This document shows positions 9,401-17,153 of a DNA stretch of 23,853 bases, piece by piece (the stretch's first letter is position 1; every line of letters starts with the position of its first letter). The stretch covers positions 1-23,853 of the forward strand of contig CALWRL010000004.1 of the NCBI GenBank assembly GCA_944383945.1, read 5' to 3'. Source of the stretch: an uncultured Clostridia bacterium (GTDB lineage Bacteria > Bacillota > Clostridia > Christensenellales > UBA1242). The notes below the pieces were generated by a model that worked only from the letters and a program-made list of their open reading frames with translations, had not been told where the DNA came from and made no database searches. Both the position numbers and the translations under genes were made by a program.

Positions 9401-10680
9401 TGGCTGTCATAGATTTGTTAAAACGATTGGTTGATAATCCTAGAAAAATAGTTTACTCAAAAGCACGCTTTGTAACAATGTTTAGAAAAAAATATGATAT
9501 TCCAAAATGCAGGGAAGTAAATAACTTACACCATGCAAAAGATGCTTATTTAAATGTTGTTGTTGGTAATGTTTTGTTCAATAGGTTCACAGAAGATCCA
9601 AGAAATTTTTATAAAAAGAACAATAATAAAGATACAACAAAGAATATCAATAAATTATTTGATGGCGTTGTTAAAAATTTTAACAAAGATGTTGTGGTTT
9701 GGAATGGAAACGAAAGTGTTCAAAAAGTTAAAGAGATTTGTAGCAAGAACGATTGCATAGTTTCTTTTATGAATTATTCAAACTTAAATGGTGCTTTTTA
9801 TGATGAAACAATTTATAAAAGTTTGAAGAACGACCCTAAATCGAAAGCAAAAATCAGTTTAAAAGGCGATGAAAAAAATCCTTTAAATAATGTTGAATAT
9901 TATGGTGGATACAACAATATGAGCAGTGCTTATTTTATGGTTGTTGAAAGCGAGGACAAAAAGGGAAACAAAATAAAAACAATAGAAACTGTTCCTATTT
10001 ACATTATTAGAAAATACAAAGATTATAAAGATAAAGATGCAAAAATTTTTGAATATGTTGTAAAAGAAAACGGGTTAAAAAATGCCAAAATTTTAATAAA
10101 CAAATTAAATATAAAATCAACACTTCTAATTGACAATGGGAAATATCTATTAGCGGGCAAAACGGGAAGTCAATATGTACTTCACAATGCAAACGAATGG
10201 TTTGTTGATGATGAAACAATGAATTATGTTAAAGCAATTTCTAAATATATTTCTCTTAAATCTGAAAATAAAGTTTCTGAACTTGAAGAAATAAATAAGA
10301 AAGTTGTTGTTTCAAAAGCTTCTAAAGAAGGGAATAAAGAAATCGCATTAACAGAAGAAGAAAATTTAAAATTATATAAAACAATAATTGGTCAACTAGA
10401 TAAGAAAGTTTACGAAAATTCAACATTAGCAGAAACATTAAATTCAAAGCTAAAAGAAAAATTTGATGTTTTTAAATCTTTATCTGTATTGGAACAAGCA
10501 GAATTGCTTTATAGGGTTATTTTAAGAATTGCCCCAGGTGCAACTCTTGCCGATTTGTCTTTATTAAAAGAAGGAGCGTCAAGTGGAAAAATTTTAATTG
10601 GAAAAAACATAACAAATAAAAAATTTAAATTATTACTTCAATCAGACGCCGGATTATTAAGCAAGAAAATAGCTTTGTGA
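6490..10680 (+). CDS. cas9: Cas9 endonuclease, type II-A
   Basis: 1396 residues from ATG at 6490 (AAGGGG ribosome site, 8 bases upstream). The frame is open further back to 6427, but that part overlaps the tracrRNA gene and has no ribosome site. RNA-guided DNA nuclease. Domains seen: RuvC-I GLDIGTTSCGYAV with Asp10; Arg-rich bridge helix about 49-75; REC lobe with YHLRK at 131-135 and IIKRRGHFLYEG; RuvC-II VFVEVTR with Glu790; HNH motif YDIDHILPQS with Asp882, His883 and Asn906; RuvC-III HHAKDAYLN with His1015 and Asp1018. All nuclease residues are present, so it should be active. Slightly longer than S. pyogenes Cas9 (1368). The C-terminal PAM-interacting part lacks the Arg-x-Arg that reads NGG in that protein, so the PAM is probably different. 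First gene of a cas9-cas1-cas2-csn2 operon, 7 bases before cas1. Confidence 0.98.
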   Translation: MIKKYYIGLDIGTTSCGYAVTDENYNILKVKGKKAWGVKIFDEANVAEERRIKRGNRRRLDRRKLKLEWLKEIFADEIRKIDKDFFTRLKYSNLRMEDKIKGNLHSKNSLFNDCKNKYDDKCFYNDYPTIYHLRKDLTVNPAKDVRLLYLAIHNIIKRRGHFLYEGEMGENENIKTQINNSISVLKNYYHDTISDFYLNEIDETKENQILQIIKSNKVVKERKKDLQIIFNANDKTSKKIVEIFIDGKVKIKDLFGIETNEKFAFDDENYENAVLPNLERILSEEELQIVEKLKQVYTTLQLKKVLGNHNYLCEAMVDIYEKHNKQLQKFKTFIKTFYPNFYYEIFRNNQSQNSNYVKYVNGGIVNNIKQVLNTSNRDKDNFYKFIKKVLEDKPKLNEHNQENYYKEKEDIINLIENNEFLIKQRSKANSIFPNKLYVKELERILNINSERFPFLMAKDETGLTNVEKILQILQFRIPYFVGPIGKNENSESNFGWCERKSDRALRPWNLEEVIDLDKSEENFIVKMINHCSYLPNEEVLPKKSILYSKFSVLNELNNLKINGNEISVELKQNIFNNVFKQNKNVTIKHLKDYLVAQGLFSKNEIKEVQITGIDKDFANNYSTYINFVNILGKDFVEKNSNIIEKVIKYHTIISDKKRLKKRLKKEFGNIFNDETLGKIISLTFSDWGRLSGKFLSGLKFVNLETGEVTTIIDQLWETNKNLQEILFDKNYTLYKELEKKNKDVLKEITYQDVNDLYCSPAVKRGVWQTIKIVNEIISLMGCQPEKVFVEVTRKDEKKGDEGRKVSRKENLLKLYNSADFKKSIKNLNIEINDLINGLNEKENNAFRSDRLYLYYLQLGKCIYSGNPIDIEKIYNENYYDIDHILPQSLIKDDSINNRVLVENNYNKTKKDVYPINIDWINKQKPFWELLVKLKLMDKSKFEKLTRTSELTDDDRGKFIARQLVETNQSVLAVIDLLKRLVDNPRKIVYSKARFVTMFRKKYDIPKCREVNNLHHAKDAYLNVVVGNVLFNRFTEDPRNFYKKNNNKDTTKNINKLFDGVVKNFNKDVVVWNGNESVQKVKEICSKNDCIVSFMNYSNLNGAFYDETIYKSLKNDPKSKAKISLKGDEKNPLNNVEYYGGYNNMSSAYFMVVESEDKKGNKIKTIETVPIYIIRKYKDYKDKDAKIFEYVVKENGLKNAKILINKLNIKSTLLIDNGKYLLAGKTGSQYVLHNANEWFVDDETMNYVKAISKYISLKSENKVSELEEINKKVVVSKASKEGNKEIALTEEENLKLYKTIIGQLDKKVYENSTLAETLNSKLKEKFDVFKSLSVLEQAELLYRVILRIAPGATLADLSLLKEGASSGKILIGKNITNKKFKLLLQSDAGLLSKKIAL

Positions 10681-10687
10681 GGTTGAA

Positions 10688-11548
10688 ATGGGGTTTAGAA
10701 CAGTTGTAATAAAAAATCGATGTAAATTAGATTTAAGAATGAATTATTTGGTTTGCAGGGGTGAAAATGAAACCAAAGTTTTCATTCCTGAAATATCTAA
10801 CTTAATTTTGGAATCAACGGCAATTTCTTTAACAACTGCGTTATTAAGTCAACTTGTTAAAAATAATGTAAAAATTATTTTTTGTGATGAAAAACATAAT
10901 CCTGAAAGCGAAATTGTTTCTATATATGATAATTACAATTGTGTAAGTAAAATTAAAGAACAATTTGGTTGGAATGAGATAACAAAGGGCAAGGTGTGGA
11001 CAAAAATAATTTGCAACAAAATTTTGCAACAAAGCAAGTTTTTGAAAGAATTAAACTGTGTAAACGAAGAAAAGTTGTTAAAAACTTATATAAATGAAAT
11101 TCAATTTAATGACAGCTCCAATAGGGAGGGGCATTCTGCAAAAGTGTATTTCAACGCAATTTTTGGAGGCAACTTTGCAAGAAGAAGTGAAAACTTCGTA
11201 AACAAAGCACTGAATTATGGCTATTCAGTGCTTTTATCTTGCTTTAACAGAGAAATTGTTAAAATGGGATATTTAACTCAAATTGGAATTTGGCATAAAA
11301 ATGAGTTTAATTATTTTAATTTATCTTCAGATTTAATGGAACCTTTTAGAATTATTGTTGATAAATTAGTTTATTCGTTAAATGAAGATGAAAGCTACAA
11401 AATAAAGCTGTTAGAAATGTTCAATTTACAAGTTAAAATTAATGGCAAAAAGCATCACTTAGAAAACGCAATAAGCATTTACTGCCAAAGTGTTGTTAAT
11501 TCCTTAAATAACAATGATATAGGACAAATTCAATTTTATGAGATGTAG
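10688..11548 (+). CDS. cas1: Cas1 integrase, type II
   Basis: 286 residues, normal for type II Cas1. It is the catalytic subunit of the Cas1-Cas2 spacer integrase. Metal-binding residues are seen at Glu147 (SSNREGHSAKVYF), His203 (IGIWHKNEFNYFN) and Glu218 (DLMEPFR), with spacing matching the S. pyogenes type II-A protein. Starts 7 bases after the cas9 stop with a weak TGAGG site, so it is probably translationally coupled. It overlaps cas2 by 11 bases. With Csn2 and Cas9 it should add 30-nt spacers at the leader end of the adjacent array. Confidence 0.97.
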   Translation: MGFRTVVIKNRCKLDLRMNYLVCRGENETKVFIPEISNLILESTAISLTTALLSQLVKNNVKIIFCDEKHNPESEIVSIYDNYNCVSKIKEQFGWNEITKGKVWTKIICNKILQQSKFLKELNCVNEEKLLKTYINEIQFNDSSNREGHSAKVYFNAIFGGNFARRSENFVNKALNYGYSVLLSCFNREIVKMGYLTQIGIWHKNEFNYFNLSSDLMEPFRIIVDKLVYSLNEDESYKIKLLEMFNLQVKINGKKHHLENAISIYCQSVVNSLNNNDIGQIQFYEM

Positions 11549-11858
11549 AATTATGAGATTAATGGTGTTTTTCGATTTGCCAACTTTAACTAAAACAGAG
11601 TTGGCAGATTATAGAAATTTTAGAAGATTTTTAATAAAAAATGGCTTTATTATGATGCAAGAGTCCGTTTATTGTAGGCTTGTTTTAAATAACAATTCTT
11701 CAAAATTATTAAAAAATCAAATTGTTAAAAACTTGCCAAGAAATGGTTTAGTTCAACTTTTGCAAATAACAGAAAAACAATTTGTAAACATCGATTATCT
11801 AGTTGGAAAATCTAAAAGCAATATAATAAGTTCAGATAAAAGGATTATAGAAATATGA
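11538..11858 (+). CDS. cas2: Cas2, spacer integrase structural subunit
   Basis: 106 residues. Ferredoxin-like Cas2 with the N-terminal strand MRLMVFFDLPT (conserved Asp13), then YRNFRRFLIKNGFIMMQESVY and ITEKQF, all close to type II-A Cas2 proteins. Cas2 bridges Cas1 dimers in the integrase. The first ATG (11538, overlapping cas1 by 11 bases) gives an N-terminus matching S. pyogenes Cas2 (MxxRxMR). Met6 at 11553 is the alternative start. The stop overlaps the csn2 start as ATGA, which suggests translational coupling. Confidence 0.95.
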   Translation: MRCRIMRLMVFFDLPTLTKTELADYRNFRRFLIKNGFIMMQESVYCRLVLNNNSSKLLKNQIVKNLPRNGLVQLLQITEKQFVNIDYLVGKSKSNIISSDKRIIEI

Positions 11859-12520
11859 AATTAGTTCATGTAAACATTTCTAGGCATATAGATTTTTCAT
11901 TAAATCAAACTTATTCTTTGATTGTTGAAAATCCTAGCGAGTTTTATAATTTAACTAATCAACTTTTTGAACAGACGAATGGGGGAGAGGGAGATTTTGT
12001 TTTATCAGATAAAACAAAAATTTTAGATATAAATAAAACTTGCTTGTTTATCTACGATTATTATGGTGACATTTTTAACACAAAAAAAATAACAAATATA
12101 ATAAATAATAAATGTACTATGTTTTTAAAAACCAATGATTTTTTAAGAGAATTTAGCAAAATAAATTCAATAATGCTAAGCATTAATGAAAAATTTGTAG
12201 ATGGTTTTAGTAATAATATTAAATTTTCAGATAATTTTACCTATGAAGATTTCATAAAAATTTCAAACTATAAATTAGAAAAAGGTTCTAATTTGGTTGA
12301 AAATTTGTTGGATTATGTAACTTTTTTTGTTGAAAATGCCAATGTAAATGTTTTAATCTTTGTAAATTTATTTTCCGTGTTGAATGAAGAGCAGTTAAAC
12401 GATTTTGTAACTCAATTAAAATATATGCAAGTAAACATATTGTTAATTGATAGCAATCAAACACATAAATTAAAAGATGTTGAAACAATAATTATAGATA
12501 AAGATTTGTGTGTAATATAA
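11855..12520 (+). CDS. csn2: Csn2, type II-A spacer acquisition protein
   Basis: 221 residues, the size of the canonical S. pyogenes/S. agalactiae Csn2. Sequence is weakly conserved, but the family's C-terminal core is recognisable: VNVLIFVNLFSVLNEEQL, then strand VNILLIDSN and the ending IIIDKDLCVI. The N-terminal half has the family's LSDKTKILDINKTCLFIYDYYG block. Position as the fourth gene after cas2 (ATGA overlap) also fits. Known role: ring-shaped tetramer that binds double-stranded DNA ends and is needed with Cas1, Cas2 and Cas9 for spacer uptake. Its presence sets the subtype as II-A. Last cas gene; its stop is 1 base before the leader promoter. Confidence 0.92.
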   Translation: MKLVHVNISRHIDFSLNQTYSLIVENPSEFYNLTNQLFEQTNGGEGDFVLSDKTKILDINKTCLFIYDYYGDIFNTKKITNIINNKCTMFLKTNDFLREFSKINSIMLSINEKFVDGFSNNIKFSDNFTYEDFIKISNYKLEKGSNLVENLLDYVTFFVENANVNVLIFVNLFSVLNEEQLNDFVTQLKYMQVNILLIDSNQTHKLKDVETIIIDKDLCVI

Positions 12521-12521
12521 T

Positions 12522-12606
12522 TTGAAAAAAGTTTTTTCTGTGTTATAATTAAGGTGTATTTAGAATGGATACTTCGTAGGTATTAAAGTAATTCTTAAAT
12601 TTTGAG
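12522..12606 (+). promoter_or_regulatory. CRISPR leader with promoter
   Basis: TTGAAA (12522-12527), 16 bases, TATAAT (12544-12549); transcription start expected near G12556. The leader ends in ATTTTGAG directly before the first repeat, close to the ATTTGAG leader anchor known from some type II-A loci, where Cas1-Cas2 inserts new spacers. The first 12 transcribed bases, GTATTTAGAATG (12556-12567), are a perfect complement of repeat positions 16-27. Confidence 0.85.
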
Positions 12607-13830
12607 GTTTGAGAGTTATGTCATTCTAAATACTACTAAAACAAAAAAGGCGTAAAGACTTGCAGCTAAGGTGTTTGAGAGTTATGTCATTCTAAATACT
12701 ACTAAAACTGCTATACCAGCAACAAGCGAAGCAATAGCGTTTGAGAGTTATGTCATTCTAAATACTACTAAAACATAATTTTTATTGATTATCCAATTAT
12801 AAATGTTTGAGAGTTATGTCATTCTAAATACTACTAAAACAGCTTGGTACAGGACTTGGCGAGTGGAAAGGTTTGAGAGTTATGTCATTCTAAATACTAC
12901 TAAAACACAAAAATGCTGATTTTAATTCTGTCGGTTGTTTGAGAGTTATGTCATTCTAAATACTACTAAAACTTAGAAGAACGCCAACAAATAGAACAAA
13001 TAGTTTGAGAGTTATGTCATTCTAAATACTACTAAAACAGGTGGCTTAAATTTGTCATGTTTGACAATGTTTGAGAGTTATGTCATTCTAAATACTACTA
13101 AAACTTCTTTAAGGTCTTTAACATATTCTTCTCTGTTTGAGAGTTATGTCATTCTAAATACTACTAAAACTAATTGCTTGTATATTTTGAATGAAAAGCA
13201 GTTTGAGAGTTATGTCATTCTAAATACTACTAAAACTTTTCTTTTTTCTTTTGCTTTTCAATGTTTGTTTGAGAGTTATGTCATTCTAAATACTACTAAA
13301 ACCACACAAAAAATAAAGTTCCACGCATATCTGTTTGAGAGTTATGTCATTCTAAATACTACTAAAACATTTTAATTTAGTTTATGTTTTTATGGTGTGT
13401 TTGAGAGTTATGTCATTCTAAATACTACTAAAACGCCTTTTGAGCCGCATAAGTTTTATACAAAGTTTGAGAGTTATGTCATTCTAAATACTACTAAAAC
13501 TTCGTTATATTCGCTTTTATTATAAGTTAAGTTTGAGAGTTATGTCATTCTAAATACTACTAAAACAAAAGACCCTGAATTAACTACAACAACAAGGTTT
13601 GAGAGTTATGTCATTCTAAATACTACTAAAACTGCCGCTTGTTTTAGTGCTTTTGCCTATATGTTTGAGAGTTATGTCATTCTAAATACTACTAAAACTT
13701 AACAAGCAGTTTCATTTTAATAGCACTGGTTTGAGAGTTATGTCATTCTAAATACTACTAAAACTTCTTGAATTATAGCGTCAACTTCTTCTTGGTTTGA
13801 GAGTTATGTCATTTTAAATACTACTAAAAC
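12607..13830 (+). CRISPR. CRISPR array, 19 repeats and 18 spacers, type II-A
   Basis: 36-base repeats, 5' half GTTTGAGAGTTATGTCAT and 3' half TCTAAATACTACTAAAAC, start every 66 bases from 12607 to 13795, so every spacer is exactly 30 bases. All repeats look identical except the last, which has C to T at repeat position 20. This puts the old end at the 3' side and the leader at 12606, so transcription is plus, the same as cas9. The 5' half pairs with the tracrRNA at 6360-6450. All spacers look different from each other. Several read as open coding fragments on one strand, as expected for phage or plasmid genes, but I cannot identify sources. Confidence 0.99.
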
Positions 13831-13930
13831 GTTGTCGGGAAAAGATATATTTCATATAAATGAGTTATGTAATATTTTTGAATGTTTATATGTAATATTT
13901 ATAACAATTTAATATTTTTTTAGTAGCTTC

Positions 13931-13959
13931 TTGATTTTATGAATATTTAAATATATAAT
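13931..13959 (+). promoter_or_regulatory. Promoter of the radical SAM operon
   Basis: TTGATT (13931-13936), 17 bases, TATAAT (13954-13959), 18 bases before the start codon. It gives the four-gene operon its own promoter, separate from the CRISPR array. Confidence 0.75.
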
Positions 13960-13977
13960 AAAAATGAAGGGAGGCAT

Positions 13978-16116
13978 ATGAATAAAGAATTAAGATTGAT
14001 AATAACAAGGGCTTGTAATTTTAATTGTTATTTTTGTCATGGAGAAGGGGTAGATATAAACTGCAAATCTTTGCTTGATAGCGATGATTATTTATTTCTT
14101 GCGAAAACTTGTAAAATGATTTTTGGTTGGAATACAGTAACATTAACTGGAGGAGAACCATTTATTAGAAATGATTGTAAAGAAATTATTGAGAAACTTA
14201 ATAACGAAGATATAAAGATTACAGTTGTTAGCAATGGGGAACTTCTGGACAAATATTATGATTCTATGTCGATGATAGAAAGGCTTAATGTTTCTATTCA
14301 TTCGCTCGAAGAGAGTAAATATTCAAAAGTTATTCAACGACAAAACAAATTAAATAAAGTTCTTTACAACTTAATGGAACTTAGAAATCGAAATAAAAAA
14401 ATTGATATAAGAATAAATATAACAATAGTAAAGGGTCTAAATGATGATGATAAAAGTTTTGACGAACTAATTGCACTGGCAAAAAAATTAAAAGCAAGCA
14501 TAAAAATCATAGAACTTTTTTCAATTAATAAGGAAGAAATTGTGCCGCTTAGTGAAATTCAAAATATTCTGTTTTCAAAAGGATTTAAATTAAAAGAACA
14601 AAATTTGTTTAAAAACACTTTAACAGATGGCGAAACAGACATAATTCTTTCAAAGATATTTTGTTCTATGGCAACTGAATATTATCAACCGAACACATTT
14701 TGCAATGCTAACAATGACCTTTTTATAACTCCTGACGGGAAAATAAAAATGTGTAGAAACAATAACATTACAATTGATATTCTATCGGAGATAAAAAATA
14801 GAGATGTTGATAAATTAAAAAACAAGTTTGAGCTTGCAAATGATATGCTAGGGGAAGCTTGCCCTTTTTATTTTGAAAGCAAGATAAGGACACTCGCAAT
14901 TGATGGGGGAGAACCCATAATGCAACCAACGGAAGGGAAATTTATTCATCCTAAAATAACAAATGAATTAATAAATATAGTGACGAATCAATTAAAAGAT
15001 ACTATATCAATTTATGATAATAGCAATATATTTAAAACCTTTGAAACTAATTTCAAAAATTATCTTCATACTAAATATGCATTGCTTACAAGTTCAGGAA
15101 CTGCTGCTATTTGGTCTTTGTATGATTCAATAGATTTAAAAAAGGGAGATGAAGTGATTTGCCCTATTTATACGTTTTTTGCAACTGTAAGCCCAATATT
15201 TCAGACAGGGGCTACACCAGTTTTTGTAGATTGTGATGAAAGTGGGAACATGGATTACACAAAGATTGAAGAAAAAATTACAAGGAATACAAAGGCTATT
15301 ATGGTGGTTCATATTTGGGGTTATCCTGCTAAAATGGATAAAATACGGCAAATAGCAGATAAATATAATCTATTCCTTTTTGAAGATTGCTCTCATGCCC
15401 ATGGAGGGAGTTACATGAATAAAAAACTAGGAGAGTGGGGGGATGCTTCAGTTTTTAGCTTACAAGGTAACAAGATTATTACAGGTGGTGAAGGGGGTAT
15501 TTTAGTTACAAATAATAAATATATTTTTAAAAATGCTTTGCTTCATGGACATTATAACAAAAGATGCAAGCAAGAAATTGATAAGTCTAGTCTTGATTAT
15601 AAATTTGCTGTCACAGGGAAGGGAATGAAACTTCGTGCACACCCTATTGCTGTAGCTATTGCAAACTATTTATTTAATAATCTTGATGAAATGAATTACT
15701 ATAAAAAATGCTATGTAGATATGTTTAACAATTGTATTAAAGATATTGATGGGCTTTCAACAATAAAATATGACAAGCAAAGTCACCCTAGTTTTTATTC
15801 TTATATTATAAAATTTGACAAAACAAAGTTTATTGTAAATAGAGAAAAATTTGTTGAAGCATTACATGCAGAAGGATGTTGCGAATTTGATATTCCAAAT
15901 TCTACTACATCTTTAGCAAGATTAGAATTGTTTAAAAACCCAGGATACTTTTTTCATTCTTATAACAAGTCTTTGGTTGATGGAGATTACAAAAATGCTG
16001 ATAAATTTGCAGACGAGATTATTAAGCTTCCAGTATGGTATAGTAAAGATGATTGGATGATTGTTTATAAATATTGTGAAGCATTAAAGAAGGTTGCAAA
16101 GTTTTATAGGAGATGA
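13978..16116 (+). CDS. Fusion of MoaA-like radical SAM domain and DegT/DnrJ/EryC1/StrS aminotransferase
   Basis: 712 residues. Domain 1 (about 1-300): radical SAM with the 4Fe-4S motif CNFNCYFC (Cys13, Cys17, Cys20) and SAM-binding TLTGGEP (55-61). The continuation resembles MoaA, including FCNANNDLFITPDGKIKMC. That MoaA auxiliary-cluster motif (CxxCx13C) has Asn245 in place of its second Cys (Cys242 and Cys259 remain). Domain 2 (about 303-712): PLP aminotransferase of the DegT/StrS fold, beginning LAIDGGEP, with TSSGTAA (371-377), FEDCSHAHGG (Asp470) and the PLP lysine Lys499 in SLQGNKIITGGEGG. Both active sites look intact, so one chain may do radical chemistry and then transamination of a carbonyl, perhaps on a sugar or nucleotide. 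GGGAGG ribosome site. Its stop overlaps the next gene; the operon continues with Nudix-CYTH-Nudix. Substrate unknown. Confidence 0.93.
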   Translation: MNKELRLIITRACNFNCYFCHGEGVDINCKSLLDSDDYLFLAKTCKMIFGWNTVTLTGGEPFIRNDCKEIIEKLNNEDIKITVVSNGELLDKYYDSMSMIERLNVSIHSLEESKYSKVIQRQNKLNKVLYNLMELRNRNKKIDIRINITIVKGLNDDDKSFDELIALAKKLKASIKIIELFSINKEEIVPLSEIQNILFSKGFKLKEQNLFKNTLTDGETDIILSKIFCSMATEYYQPNTFCNANNDLFITPDGKIKMCRNNNITIDILSEIKNRDVDKLKNKFELANDMLGEACPFYFESKIRTLAIDGGEPIMQPTEGKFIHPKITNELINIVTNQLKDTISIYDNSNIFKTFETNFKNYLHTKYALLTSSGTAAIWSLYDSIDLKKGDEVICPIYTFFATVSPIFQTGATPVFVDCDESGNMDYTKIEEKITRNTKAIMVVHIWGYPAKMDKIRQIADKYNLFLFEDCSHAHGGSYMNKKLGEWGDASVFSLQGNKIITGGEGGILVTNNKYIFKNALLHGHYNKRCKQEIDKSSLDYKFAVTGKGMKLRAHPIAVAIANYLFNNLDEMNYYKKCYVDMFNNCIKDIDGLSTIKYDKQSHPSFYSYIIKFDKTKFIVNREKFVEALHAEGCCEFDIPNSTTSLARLELFKNPGYFFHSYNKSLVDGDYKNADKFADEIIKLPVWYSKDDWMIVYKYCEALKKVAKFYRR

Positions 16117-16118
16117 TT

Positions 16119-16586
16119 ATGCAAATATATGATATTTTAAAACAAAAAGCTGTTGAAGACAAAATTTACAGTTTGGTTTTAGGAGGTATCATTATTAATG
16201 ATGATAAAATATTGCTTGTTAAACGTGCAGATAATCAATTTATGAAAAATTTATATGAGTTTCCAAGTGGTAAATTAGAATTTGGTGAAACATTTAAACA
16301 GTGTTTGGAAAGACACGTTCAAGAAGAACTAAATTGTCGTGTAACAAATGTTTTAGGATATGCTGGACATTTTGACTATTTGTCAGATAAAGGGCAACTT
16401 GTAAGACAATATAATTTTGTTTTAGATGTTGAAAATTTAAATGAGATATTGTTGTCATCTGATCATACAAATTATGGTTTTTTCAGTGTTAGTGAATGCG
16501 ATAATTTAATTGATATTTCTGATGAAATATTGTATAGTATAAATATGGTAATATCTAATAGGATTTTGTTAAGGGGTGTAAAATGA
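16119..16586 (+). CDS. Nudix hydrolase-fold protein with altered Nudix box
   Basis: 155 residues from ATG 16119, chosen because the AGGAG site (16108-16112) is 6 bases before it. The ATG at 16113 touches that site, although it would overlap the upstream stop as ATGA. The Nudix box is GKLEFGETFKQCLERHVQEE: the G-x5-E start and the metal-binding EE pair are present, but the first Glu of REUxEE is His and the later Gly is Asn. Nudix enzymes cleave nucleoside diphosphates linked to another group. The changed box may mean a different substrate, lower activity or a binding role. It resembles the second Nudix gene (17154-17612) from the N-terminus on (ILKQKAVEDKI and LLKEKAKEDGI), so the two are probably duplicates. 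ATGA overlap with the CYTH gene. Confidence 0.9.
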   Translation: MQIYDILKQKAVEDKIYSLVLGGIIINDDKILLVKRADNQFMKNLYEFPSGKLEFGETFKQCLERHVQEELNCRVTNVLGYAGHFDYLSDKGQLVRQYNFVLDVENLNEILLSSDHTNYGFFSVSECDNLIDISDEILYSINMVISNRILLRGVK

Positions 16587-17152
16587 AGATAGAAAAAGAA
16601 GTACGGTATTTGATAAGCAATAAACAATATCAAAACATCTTAAAAAATACAATATCTCTTGAAGGAGAATGCGATACGCTAGATATTACATTTGGATACA
16701 GTGGGTTTGATTCTTTAGAAAAATATGGTTTTGTGTGTAGAATACGTAAAAAAAAAGATAAAGTTGTTTTAGAAATAAAAAAGAAAACAACGGATGGCTG
16801 GCTTGAACAAGAAGCAAAGGTTGATACAATAGATGACGGTTTAAATTTTTTTACGTTTTTAAACATGACGCCTTATATGTATCTTTATAAAAAAAGAGAA
16901 ATTAGAAAATATAAGAATTTAAAGATATTTATAGATAAAGTTGAACTTCTCGGGAATTATGTTGAAATTGAATATCAAGATTGTTTAAATTCTATTGATG
17001 AATTAAACGAATTTAAAACAAAGGTAGGAATAAAATCTCTTGAGGAAGATTTGTATGGTAATATTATTAAGGAAAAATTGAATAAAGATTCTATATTTAA
17101 AAAAAATTTCCAGAAAAATTTAAATATTATAATAAATAAAGGAGGAAAGTAA
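16583..17152 (+). CDS. CYTH domain (triphosphate tunnel) protein
   Basis: 189 residues. CYTH proteins (class IV adenylyl cyclase / thiamine triphosphatase superfamily) bind triphosphate groups inside a beta-barrel. Seen here: N-terminal EKEVR (family signature ExExK, with Arg for Lys), then strands RIRKKKDKVVLEIKKK, EQEAKVD, KKREIRKYKNLKIFIDKVE and NYVEIEY, which supply the alternating charged residues lining the tunnel. This superfamily acts on ATP, inorganic triphosphate or organic triphosphates; which one here is not visible. AGGGG ribosome site inside the end of the previous gene, ATGA overlap with it, and 1 base to the next gene. Its place between two Nudix paralogues in the radical SAM operon suggests a nucleotide triphosphate substrate or product (inference). 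Confidence 0.88.
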   Translation: MKIEKEVRYLISNKQYQNILKNTISLEGECDTLDITFGYSGFDSLEKYGFVCRIRKKKDKVVLEIKKKTTDGWLEQEAKVDTIDDGLNFFTFLNMTPYMYLYKKREIRKYKNLKIFIDKVELLGNYVEIEYQDCLNSIDELNEFKTKVGIKSLEEDLYGNIIKEKLNKDSIFKKNFQKNLNIIINKGGK

Positions 17153-17153
17153 T

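Noticed and set aside
13039..13068. Inverted repeat TTGTCA...TGACAA inside spacer 7 as an operator
   Set aside because: It is within a spacer and belongs to the source DNA, so it is not a regulatory site here.
13052..13375. Open frame of 107 codons with a repeating FESYVILNTTKT peptide
   Set aside because: It is a chance translation of CRISPR repeats and spacers (66 bases is a multiple of 3).
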